Shown here one piece after another: positions 1-9,626 of a stretch of 44,045 nt of DNA. The notes under the pieces are model-generated. The model made no database searches and was not told the DNA's origin. It saw nothing but the letters and a program-made list of their open reading frames with translations. A program made the position numbers and the translations under genes. The stretch lies in assembly GCA_905221605.1 (NCBI GenBank), contig CAJNDS010001846.1, positions 699,242 through 743,286 of the forward strand, in the 5' to 3' direction. The stretch is from Symbiodinium natans. Lineage: Eukaryota; Sar; Dinophyceae; Suessiales; Symbiodiniaceae. Position 1 is the stretch's first letter; each line of letters begins with the position of its first letter.

Positions 1-75
1 TCATGCCCATCCTGGGTGGACAGAATCGGAGCATTATGGATGCAACTCATACCACAATGATACCAGTCATTCTCA

Positions 76-2779
76 TGTGAGCGGCTCCAAGTGCAACGGC
101 GGCATAAAGAGACGACGTCCGGTGATGTAGAAATCGTCGATGCAATGGTGGTCTTCATCTGGAGCTTTGCCTGCAGCGGGTCAGTTGATTCGTCACAGCT
201 GCACTTCAGGGCTTCAGGCGCACCTCGCGAGACCTGTGTCATGGGCACCCACCACGCAGAGATGACAATCTGCTTGTCCCAGGCGGAGCTATGGCAAAGA
301 GCCAGCGTTCCAGCTTCCCGAAGTGTCGCAGGTGGCACCTCTCCACCTGGGTGCGAAAACTACGGGCACATCATGTCAAAGACCAGACGCATGCCAAAAA
401 ACGAGCTTGCCTAAAAATTCGAAGGCTTTCAAACTGCCCTGGCCTTCAGGGTTTCGAACAAAGCACGTCCGGGCTCCTGCAACATCCGCCTGGATGAAGG
501 CATCGTTTTCGCCTAGATGCCTCAGGAAGAGCTGCTCTGTCTGCACCGCATCATGGCCAGCCACGACAAGATAGTTCCTGATTTGGCAGCGCTCTTTTCA
601 AAGCAGAGAAGAAAGAGAGGCAAAACGGGGCAAACACATATCGATTTCTCCTACTCTTAAATGCAGCCCAACCCATATGAGTCAAGCAGCTCGGAGGAGA
701 TGAACCAAATAAACTTCTCGAACCACCATGTCTGACGCACACGCCGGATCGTTTGCTTCAGGTCGAACTTTTGCAGATCCTGATGCGCTTTCCTCTCGGC
801 GCTCTTAATGGCAGCTTCGGCGTTGGTCTGCGTGCGTGAGGTCTTGTCTCTTGTTTCCTTCCTCTTCGCGTGCAAGCGCGCCACATTGGCATGCGCGGAC
901 AGGTTCAGATTCAGCGCCACCACTTCCATAGGCTGGTCTTCAGTTCCTTCTTCCGCTTGCTCTTCCTCAACATCAGCCAGTAAAATCTTGAATTCGTTTT
1001 GTTCCAAATTTAGGGAGTGGATATGTTCCGCAATAGGATGTCCCAAGCGTTGCTGGCGTTTGACTTCACGCCAAAGCTCGCCCCAGTCTACCTGCGATGC
1101 CAGCATGGCATTGAGCATGGCCAAAGCACGATCGACGAGCTCGACATTGCGCTCGATGAGGCTTGCCTTCCGTTCGGATGCTTGTTGTTCTGCCTCCAGC
1201 TCCAGAAGACGGCGCCCCTGATCTGCGCGGATGCGGTCGACGCGAGCCATCACGGTCTGGGCATGCTGTGCCTTCTGCTCAACTGCCTTGTTCTCCTCGA
1301 GCTGGGTGAAGAACTCATCCACACATCGATGGAAGCTTGGAAAAGGCAGCACTGAGTTTGCGGTATTGGCGGTATCGGCGGGCTCCTCCCCTTCGGCAAC
1401 TTCTGCAGGCTCCAGTGGGGTGAACTCTTCATTGGCCCAGGTCGGTTCAGCATCTTCAGGCTCAGCGATCGTCTTGCAATGCACCTTCTTCCGTATAATC
1501 CAGCCGGGAACGACTGGAGCATCAGCCTCCGGAGGCGGCCTGGGCTTGGTTCCACCCTCCTCCTTCTCCTCCTTCTCCTCCTTCTCCTCCTCTGCCTCGG
1601 CCTCGTCGTCCTCGGCGTCGTTCGCGGCGTCGTTCACGTCATCTTCGGCAGTCTCCGCCACCAGAAGCTGGGGCATGCTGCCCCCTCCCAGGTCGTCCGG
1701 GCGCGAGACGCTGCGGAGCGTGTCCAGCAGCATCTCAGCAGAGGACTGCTCGAGGTCAACAAGCTCGTCAAAGGACATGTCATCGACCGTTATCTTAAAG
1801 GCGTTTTGCACGGGCTTGCCCTTCAGGGCGGACACTTTGGCCACGCAGCTGGCGCAGAGCGCCGGATCAGCGAAGGGAGCCAGCTTGTGCAACAGCATCA
1901 CCACTGGCATGGCGCTGTGCTGCACCCTCTTCTTCGACTTCTTTGCAAAGGCGGACTCAACCCCCTTCTTCTTGTCCTTTGCAGCCTTCTCGTCATCCAT
2001 CTCCAGTTCCCTCACCTCCTGGTTTTCAGCCCGCACAGAGGCCAGGTCCAGGAGGTCCTCAATTGCATCTGGGAACTCAGCCAAGGGCACCTTCAGCAAT
2101 CCCATGGCTTTGTCCACCGGATATGTCTGGCGCATGGCCACTTTCGTCTCTTGGTCGGAATGAACCCTCAGCAAGGTGAGGATTTGGTACTCGCTGTCCG
2201 TGAGAATCAAGTTTCCAGACACATAGATTTCCAAGATCAGGTGAAAGGAGGTCTCACCGCGGCCAAACTGGAAATCGACAGCTCGGTCTGCTCCCAGCTG
2301 GCTGATGTTCGTGAGGCGCTTGTTTCGCAAGTGCTTTCGCAATTTCATGGTGTAGTTGGATGGGATGGATGACTTGTCTCTCTGGTACTCGGTCAAGTGG
2401 AAGCGCACACCACTTTCCAGGAGTAGCAGGCATCGGAAGCCTGCGCAGATGGGCAGCAGACGGGCAGGTTTGTACCATCCGTACAGACTGAAACGCGCCC
2501 CCGCCTTTGCGATGCAGCTTTAGCAAGTACACCTTCGAGTTGATGTCATAGATGTTGGCCAGCTTGCACCCGACGGCTGAGGGGCGAATTGAGTTCACCT
2601 CCGAACACCAAACTACACGGCCCGTAAACCCTAAACTCTAAACCCTAAACTCCCTACTAAACCCGAAACCCTAAACTCCCTAAACCCTCAAATAAAACCC
2701 AAACCCAGCAAACAACGAAGAAATCTCACCAAGGGGCCATCGCTCGGACATCCACCGAAGAGAAGCGGGTCTTCACCAT
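76..2779 (-). CDS. NEMF: NEMF/Rqc2 homologue (ribosome quality control), six exons, 3' end off window
   Basis: NEMF/Rqc2 binds peptidyl-tRNA on stalled 60S subunits, recruits the Listerin E3 ligase and adds C-terminal tails to the stuck chain. Exons that join in frame: 2738-2779, 2499-2598, 691-2440, 444-577, 227-346 and 170 to about 76. The start is the ATG at 2779 because MVKTRFSSVDVRAM matches the family N-terminus; the open frame upstream does not. Asp10 and the Asp-Arg pair in LGADRAVDFQFG match the residues needed for tailing in yeast Rqc2. NFACT-N is followed by coiled coils, then NFACT-R (WFEKFIWFISSE joined to NYLVVAGHDAVQ, EAGTLALCHSSAWDKQIV, DDFYITGRRLFMPP). Introns are 139, 58, 113, 97 and 56 bp; the first four use GC donors, the last GA or GT. 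An acidic Glu/Lys insert lies at about 1555-1640. The C-terminal domain lies beyond base 1. Family identity is very secure; exact splice sites are inferred. Confidence 0.95.
2624..2707 (-). repeat. Degenerate TTTAGGG telomere-like tract inside NEMF intron 1
   Basis: The plus strand shows repeated AAACCCT/AAACTCC units with several substitutions. It lies wholly inside the first intron of the NEMF gene (2599-2737), so it is an interstitial telomere-like tract and not a chromosome end. Confidence 0.8.
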
Positions 2780-2861
2780 GGCTCCTAAATGGCGCCAGAT
2801 CCCCGGCAAAGCCCTGATACAGAGTAAAGCACTAAGCACAATCAGAAGAGGGTTTCTCGAA

Positions 2862-3692
2862 TTACGTATCAGATTCCCACCGGACCAGGACATGTGGAGG
2901 TGGCAAGGCTTCACATGTCACGGCTGAGCATATGTGAGCTGTGAGGAGTTGGCTGGCGCTAGCTTCAACCTCTGAAGATGAAGCACTAACAGCAACTGGT
3001 GAGACCAATATGCCTCTCAGCGCGAAGATTGAATCGAGCTCATGTCGCTTGAGCATCATGTAACTTGCACGTTTGCTGAAAGCCTCGTTAGAAGGCTTCT
3101 GCAACAGCACGCCGCAGAAACGCAGTGTAGAATGGACCTGCCACCACTCGCGCACAACTCCCCCGAACGCACTGGTGTCGGGATACCAGTCCTCCTCTGC
3201 CGTATTCTCCATGTCAACCTTCAAGAGCTGATGGAGCTTCTCCAGGATCCTCCTCGGGTTGGGTTGCTGTCTGTGGCCTGGTCTCTTGAAACCCTGATGT
3301 GATGTCCTCATGCAGCGCAGACGCCGCTGCGCGCCACCTCGAATCTTCATGACATCCTGGTACAGAAACAGCCCAATGAAAAAAGCGCAGTGAGACCAGA
3401 CGAAATGAATGAGGTGACTAGTATGCGCGAGTTGTCCGCACTCAAAGAACTGCAGCCCTGACAGCTGAAAGCTGTTGAAGGCTTGACAGCTGAAGGCTTT
3501 TGCTGCATCAAAGACACCCGCATAAGAGAGAGAAGAAGCAGATGTGGCAACGGCTTGCTGCCCCGATAACAAGTGCTGGTCCTCTACCCATCGTGTCGCA
3601 TCCTCGTCTTGCCGCTGTAGGCTGCTGCCGGGACTGAACTCGATGGTTTCCGATGCTGCAGATGCCACCGCATGAACCTTTGTGCTCTGCAC
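2862..3692 (-). CDS. Unrecognised 276-codon open frame between formin and NEMF
   Basis: I do not recognise a family. The frame is open for 276 codons on the same strand as both neighbours. Two stretches look protein-like: one near the start (residues about 15-60, Ser/Glu/Gln-rich) and one around residues 155-225 (KVDMENTAEEDWYPD, REWWQVHSTLRFCGVLLQ, MLKRHELDSIFALRG). The middle (HTSHLIHFVWSHCAFFIGLF) is hydrophobic and may be intron read through. It overlaps another open minus frame at 3508-4026, so a splice between the two frames near 3510-3690 is likely. It may be the 3' part of the formin gene or a small separate gene; the sequence alone does not decide. Confidence 0.35.
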   Translation of the reverse strand: MQSTKVHAVASAASETIEFSPGSSLQRQDEDATRWVEDQHLLSGQQAVATSASSLSYAGVFDAAKAFSCQAFNSFQLSGLQFFECGQLAHTSHLIHFVWSHCAFFIGLFLYQDVMKIRGGAQRRLRCMRTSHQGFKRPGHRQQPNPRRILEKLHQLLKVDMENTAEEDWYPDTSAFGGVVREWWQVHSTLRFCGVLLQKPSNEAFSKRASYMMLKRHELDSIFALRGILVSPVAVSASSSEVEASASQLLTAHICSAVTCEALPPPHVLVRWESDT

Positions 3693-4205
3693 TTGCTCTG
3701 TTGCTTGGAGAATTCACAGGAGGAGCCATCTCCAGTCGCCACGCCTCTTCCATTGCATCTTCCAAGTCCTGCACAGAGAAGGTGCACGGCTCCGGCTGAG
3801 CATCTAAGGAGCTCGACTCATCTTCTCGCGCGTCCTTGGCATCTTCATCCGTAGATGGCCTAAAGCGGGGCTGGAAGGGGCCTCCCTCTCCTTTGCTTCT
3901 TCTATTCACTCTCTCTCTCTCTCTCTCTTCCTCTTTCCCTCTGCTCTCGTTCTCTCTGCTCTCTGCGCCACAGTTTCTGAAGTAAGCAATCCGCTCTCCT
4001 TCGCCTGCAAGTGGCAGTTCCAGCACTCCACAAACCTTTACAGCCTCGTGGCTCCGCTTCTAAGTAGACCGGTGCCTTCGTACTCTTGGAGATGGTTCTG
4101 GCCTCGAAGGGCGAACGGTGTTCCATGGTGTTCTTGGGTTCTGCCTTCTGATTGCCCTGGGACCATCTTGGGCCGTCTTGAGCGGATACAAGGTTCAACG
4201 CTCAA
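3508..4205 (-). CDS. Probable 3' exons of the formin gene, or a separate charged protein
   Basis: Directly downstream of the last recognisable FH2 exon on the same strand. The open frame at 3508-4026 starts with EAVKVCGVLELPLAGEGERI and then AYFRNCGAES, which could be the end of an FH2 domain (helix followed by a YFGE-like turn), but the match is weak. After it come an Arg/Glu run encoded by a (CT)n tract at about 3908-3935, an acidic Ser/Asp/Glu region, and a helix DLEDAMEEAWRLEMAPP. No family is recognised for the acidic tail. Splice sites between 4200 and 4026 are not resolved. Confidence 0.35.
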
Positions 4206-4234
4206 GAGCACATCTGGGTTCCACCGGGTTTCGC

Positions 4235-6797
4235 ACATTCGGCTTTGATGGTGTCAAGGTCTCGGGCGAAAGATCGCACGGCTGCTGAAAGACCCTGAAC
4301 CTGCCAGCAGACTCTTTGCTGCATACGAGCTGTGTGCGTCTGTGTCGTGTCGCTCCTCGTTGCAGCTCTGAAAGGTGGCAGGAAGGCTCCCGGACGCCCA
4401 AAAAACTTCAAAGGACTCCCCCTCCCAGGATCCGCCTGCATCTTGGCGATCTTCTCCGCCGGCTGCAGCCTTGGAATGGGCGCCACACACCACGGGCACA
4501 TGCGGGCACACGCAGGGGCACATTCAGAGGAAGGCCTGGGGCTAAGCTGCCGGCTCTCTGAGGAGAGCCTGCGCCGCATCCAGCTTCGGGTTGGAGCGCA
4601 GGAGGGAAGCGCAAAGGAAGTGGAGAGAGGACATCTCTCCGACTTTGAAATCCCGGAGGGCCATCAGGGAGCTGATTGCAATGGCTTTGGCCCCTTTCTT
4701 CGAGTCTCCGTGGTTGATGTAGTTCCCCAGCTGCAAGGCCAGGAGCGTGACGCTTCGCAACATGCCGGACCTTTGAATGGCGGAGCATGCCGCTCGAATC
4801 TTTGCCAGAGTCCTCGCCGTGGACTTGAACTGAAGCCTTGCATTGCGAGCCACACAAAGGACACGCACCCTTGCCGAAGCCCTGGTGAGCAGGGCAAGAG
4901 GCATGACCATCTGCTCCACATCCCGCAGCTTTCGGCAAGCCTCCTCCGAGCTGTGGTCACGGAGGTGCTTGGCCTCCTCGTGGGTGGGGATGGCTTCCAA
5001 GATCTGCTCCAAGTCATCGGTCCCCAAACGGTCGTTCTCCCATTCCAGCTTCTTCAGCACGGAAACCAGGTCTTTGGTGGACAGCGGCAAGCGCTTGAGA
5101 ACGATGGCGATGTTTCGAGCCCGGTGGTCGCTCAAGACCTTGGTCCCGATGTTCCGCTGCTGAGCCTTGCTCAGGACACCGGAGGAGCGCCGTTGCAGCT
5201 GGGAGCCCTTGGCCTGCTCGGCCTCCAGCATGCGCGTCAGGGCAGTAAAGTCAATGGCAGCCGAGCAGGTGTTTGACCTGCTCCTGCTCTCGCTGAAGAT
5301 GGTGCCTTCCGCATCTTGGATGTCGACTTGCTTCCAATACAGCCTCTTGAGAAATGGAGCCTTTGACTCGGCCTTTGGTACGGCCTCCTTGGCCTTCAAA
5401 GGCCCACCTCCTTTGGGAGGCGGGCCTTTAGGCGGAGCACCCGGACCGCCCTTGCCTTTCGGGCCCTTGCCCTTGCCTCCTCCCTTTGGGGGCGGAGGCC
5501 CAGCCACCTTGTCCCCGTTTGACTCGTTTGCCTCCGCCGTCGGAAGTGACGGCCCCTTGGGCCCCTTGCCCACCTTCCCCTTTCCTTTCCCTTTCGGAGG
5601 AGGGGGGCCACCTTTCTTGGGAACCAACGGGCTCGCTTGCTCTGGATGCTCCTTGGCGCTACCTTCTTGAGGGTCTGCAGGCGCTGCCTGGCCAGCTGTA
5701 GCTGCTTCCAGTAAAGCAGGTGCCGCCGGACCAGGCGCCGCCGGACCAGGCGCTGCCGGACTCGGCGCTGGCGCCCCAAGCGCCGCGGGACCAGGCGCTG
5801 CCGGACCAGGTGCCGCCGGAGCAGGCACTGCCGGACCAGGAGCTGCCGATGCTGGGTTCATGGTCGGTGCCGGCGCTGAAGCCTCCATGTACCCAGAAAC
5901 TGGTTCCAGACGGGCTCCACCATCTCCACCATCTCGGCCCTTTGAACAATCAACCTCCTCTTCAGGTTCCTTGACATCTGATTGCTCTGATTGCTGCGTC
6001 GCTTCGAGGAGACCCAAGCTCTCAGACTCACGTGCATCTTTCTCAGCTTTCAGTGTGGCAATGCTAGGCATGCCAGGTATGCAGGACACACTCTCCACAT
6101 CTATGTGGTCGCCATGTGCGGGCTTTGCAGGGCACAAGTCAAGGTAGTCTGATGTCAACTCGGCAGGGTCTTCATGCTGGATCTTGTCTTCCTGCTCGGG
6201 TTCGGCTTGAAGCGATGTTACTGTGTGCTCGATGCGGCGCACGTCCTCCCGTAGCTCCGCCACTTCGCGCTCCAAGCGCACGGTTCGCTCCGGCATCGCG
6301 AGTGCTTCCGCATCTGGCTCGTTCTCGACGTGGTCGAGGGGCCGTGAAGGCGGATCTCGCTGATCTCGCTCTCGCCGTATGCCTAAACCGCCCTCTAAGT
6401 GACGAAGAGCTTGCTGCAGATGCGATACACCCTCCACTGAGCGCTGGTACGACAAGGAAGCCTTTGCCGTGGAACTGGGGAAACTGGCTGATTCCTGATG
6501 GGCACACATGTTCACGGATTCGTCGCCGCTGCGACCGACCCCGAGTGTCGAAGATGTAGAAGGATGATTGTCCCCAAAGTCCATCTTCGGGACGGAGCTT
6601 GAGGCGCTTGACTCTGAGATTTCACAGCACTGAGAAAATTGAGAAAATTGGGAGTTTTTTGTAGATTTGGCAGGCATGTCGGCAGGCCCGGGAGGTTCGG
6701 CAGGACCGGGAGGTCCGGCAGGTCCGGCAGGTCCGGCAGGTCCGGCAGGTCCGGCAGGAGCCGGAGGTCCGGGCATTTCGTCCATCATGGCCTGCAC
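4235..6797 (-). CDS. Formin, FH1-like and FH2 domains
   Basis: Formins nucleate and elongate unbranched actin filaments; the FH2 dimer caps the barbed end and the proline-rich FH1 brings profilin-actin. The main exon is 4575-6797. In order it encodes a collagen-like Gly-Pro-Ala run (residues about 15-40), a short coiled coil (171-197), an Ala/Pro-rich region (300-375), an FH1-like region of PPPPKG and Lys/Gly blocks (395-475), then FH2 (479 on) with FLKRLYWKQV, RNIAIVLKRL and the hallmark LQLGNYINHGDSKKGAKA near residue 690. A 274-bp GC-AG intron (4301-4574) fits a join from RSNPKLDA to VQGLSAAVRSFARDLDTIKA in the exon 4300 to about 4235, continuing the FH2 helices. The N-terminus is uncertain: the frame stays open above 6797, and 6785-6967 (LDRARSVLQRSVAQILHLAA) could be an earlier exon. 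Domain call is strong, ends are not. Confidence 0.92.
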
Positions 6798-6967
6798 AGG
6801 TGCCGACTGCGGTGCGACTGGAGCTTTGGGAGCTCTGGGAGCAGCTGCACCATCTCCAGGCTTCCTGGAAGTACGGCACTTGTAAGCTCATCTAAACTCT
6901 CCTTTGCCGCGAGATGCAAGATCTGTGCAACACTCCTCTGCAGAACGCTTCGAGCACGATCCAGCAC

Positions 6968-8024
6968 TGCCTGAAATCAAGCTGCAGCACATCAGAAGCA
7001 CCAACACAAGGAGGCATGGAGCAAGCATGAGCAAGCAATTCCTAGCCATGGGAAGGAGAGAGTCTACGGCCTGCGCAGCTGTGGATGCTTTCGAGGACGA
7101 ACCTGTCCTGATTCCACGCGTATCTCACAGGATGCATGAGTTAAGAGCGAAACGGAGAGGCCCAGGCCTCTCGCAGCAGCTCTCCAAGACATGCTGACGC
7201 GGCTGACGCGGCTGACGTGGCAGATGCTGGTGCCTGGGTGGCCAGCATCGGCCAGAAGCTGGCCAGAAGGTGGCTCCGGCTTGCTGAGCCAGCCACTCTT
7301 GAGACACCGCGCATCTACTCTGCGGCGCCGCAGCTGCCCCATCTGCCAAACGCTGGTCTGGCGATGGCCTTCAAATAGGGAAAGAAAGAATAAGAAAGCA
7401 AGGTGGCTCGCGACTCGTGACTCGTGTGACACAAGCCACCTGGCTGACGCAGATTGGCTCAGAGCTTTGCGGGCTCGTTGCAGAGCCACCTACAGAGGGG
7501 CAAAAGAAATTATGCAGATCACTTCGCCTGCTCTCTGCCCCTATCCACTGCCCGACTCCCCCCGCACCGACTCCGCGCCCGCCCCCACCCCGGATCGTGC
7601 ACTTCAACCGGTGGCATCGATGAGCCCACAGAGGTGGCCTCCGCGCGGGACGCGGGTTGTCGCAGTGCAGAGCTCGCGGAGGGGACTGTCGCCTCATGGA
7701 CTGTCGCCTCATCAGCAAGAGCAGAAGCACAGCGAGAGCCGAAGCACTGCAACAACTGCACATCCCGAAGTACAACTTCCGGCATGCCCTATAAACCTTG
7801 CAGCGAGCATTGGCATGGTCTAGCAGCGCAACTTGGTTTGCGATTTGTGATGCGCATGCTGCACGACGAATCAAGCGTTAAGCACTGGCCTCGAGCTCTG
7901 GCTTCGGACTCGCCGATGGCACCGACACAGCTGACGCCTCTGCCTGCCAAATCCATGTGCAGGAGCCCGTTTTCCACGAAACAATGACATCTGAGCGCCA
8001 TGTTCTGGAATTTGCCAGCTGAAT
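6968..8024. other. Spacer upstream of the formin, no gene recognised
   Basis: Open frames here are short and overlap on both strands without a recognisable domain. A short direct repeat of a CTGACGCGG-type unit occurs near 7194-7215. Nothing else is supported. Confidence 0.5.
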
Positions 8025-8220
8025 AGAGGGAGGGAGGGAGGGAGAGGGAGAGAGAGAGATAGAGACAGAAACAGAGACAGAGACAGAGAAAGAGAAAGAT
8101 AAAGAGGCAGAGAAAGAGAAAGAGAAAGAGAAAGAGAAAGCGAAAGAGAGAAAGCGAAAGAGAAAGAAAGGCAGAGAGAAAGAGAAAGAGAAAGCGAAAG
8201 CGGAGAGAGAAAAAGAAAAG
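8025..8220 (+). repeat. Homopurine (GAGAAA)n tract
   Basis: About 195 bases are almost pure A/G on the plus strand, with GGGA, GAGA and GAGAAA units. Long Ser/Leu/Phe-rich open frames on the other strand are translations of this tract and are not genes. Confidence 0.9.
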
Positions 8221-9527
8221 GGAAGACAGCAACACTGGAGCAACACTGGAACTGGAGATGGCACTGGAGCTGACATTGGAGCTGACACTGGCGCAAAGAG
8301 TGCCAAGGAGGGCCCCAAGAGCTTGCTCGAACCCTTTCTAGAACCCTCCCTTGAAGCGGGCCAATGGCTTTGGTTCGGCTTTGCTCGTTTGAGATCGCTG
8401 CACGACCGTACGACCCTCCACTCAAACGTCCCCTGCACCAGCGGCAAGACAAACGATGGCAAGCTGTCCCTCTGCCAGCTCTGTCAGCTACCCATGTTCT
8501 TGAAAGCAATGCCTATTGTGCTCAAGTGCATCGGCTCTCAAAAAGCAATTCAAAGAACAAACCTCCGCTGCAGCCGTGACAAGTCCGCTTGCAGCTGGTG
8601 TGTCACACATCTTTCAGGAGTCTGGATGCCTCTCTGGGCACCTTCGGCGCTGTGCAGACCTGCACACGTCCTGCCGGGTGACTCACAGCTTCATGGATCC
8701 GGGCGCGAATTGAATCTATGCTTGGCCAACTCCCTGATTTGCAAAACACATCGTCACCGGCCTGTGTCAAGTGTGGTGAGAGGCAGCTGGAAATGAAGAG
8801 ATTCTGGAAGCTGTGCTGCCTCGGCTGTACAGTGAGTGGCCTTGCCACAGCACAACCAAGCAAAACTTGCATTCAAGGTTACAGCTCGGAGCCATTGTAG
8901 TACCTATTGCGCCCAAGGCGTCCACCAAAATCCCAAGCTCAGTCTCAGGAATGCTGTTGTGGCCTGTGCAGTCACCGAGTCACTGCTCCAAATCTTTCCA
9001 AATGTTTCCAAATGTTTCCTGCTTTGGCTGGAATCTGAGTGGCTGTCGGAGGTCCAAGCCCTTGGCAGGTGTCAGTTCAAAATGGCTGGGAAAAAAAAAA
9101 CACGCGTGCCTTAAACAGGGCTTGCCTGAGCGCCAGGCCTGCAGCCACTCAAGGCTTTCAACCAGAGCTCTGCAGCCTAGCGTTGCAACAGTCGCAGTTG
9201 GGCCATGACGCATGATGCCCCGTAGATTCGTTTTGTGTGTCCCAGCAAAATGCCTACCGTCCATGATCCCAACACCTGTACGCTCCCTCATACCCACACA
9301 CCCGCACCCACACCCACAAACAAACAAACAAACAAAGTGCTTCACGTAGACCGGAACTCTGCAGAGTGAGACCAGTTCAGGATGGCAGATTGAATTCCTC
9401 GCAAATAGCATGCAATTAGCATGCGCGTTTGGTGGAAGTGAGGCGGCCACCGCCAGCACCACAGCCCACGCTGCTGAGCTCCAGGACCTCAATAAACGCA
9501 GGCATAGGCAGCCCCGGTCCCAAGTCG
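8221..9527. other. Spacer without recognised gene
   Basis: A CTGGAGCTGACACTGGAG-type short repeat follows the purine tract (about 8230-8295), and a (CCCACA)/(AAAC)n microsatellite lies at about 9295-9337. A 170-codon minus frame ending at 8980 crosses that microsatellite and lacks an ATG at its apparent start, so I do not call it. Confidence 0.5.
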
Positions 9528-9626
9528 TTTAGGGTTTAGGGTTTAGGGTTTAGGGTTTAGGGTTTAGGGTTTAGGGTTTAGGGTTTAGGGTTTAGGGTTT
9601 AGGGTTTAGGGTTTAGTGTTTAGGGT
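9528..9626 (+). repeat. Interstitial telomere repeat (TTTAGGG)14
   Basis: About 14 head-to-tail TTTAGGG units, nearly perfect, with one TTTAGTG variant near the right end. TTTAGGG is the plant/dinoflagellate-type telomere repeat. Non-telomeric DNA lies on both sides, so this is an internal tract. Confidence 0.95.

Noticed and set aside
1231-2372. Long plus-strand open frames (310 and 297 codons)
   Set aside because: They lie antisense to the large NEMF exon and consist of Ser/Leu-rich translations of its (TCC)n-containing sequence.
4332-5276. Plus-strand frame of 314 codons
   Set aside because: Antisense to the FH2 exon, which has clear formin motifs on the minus strand.
8980-9492. Minus-strand 170-codon frame with a signal-peptide-like start
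   Set aside because: There is no ATG at its apparent start, it crosses a CA/AAAC microsatellite (Cys/Gly run) and shows no domain.
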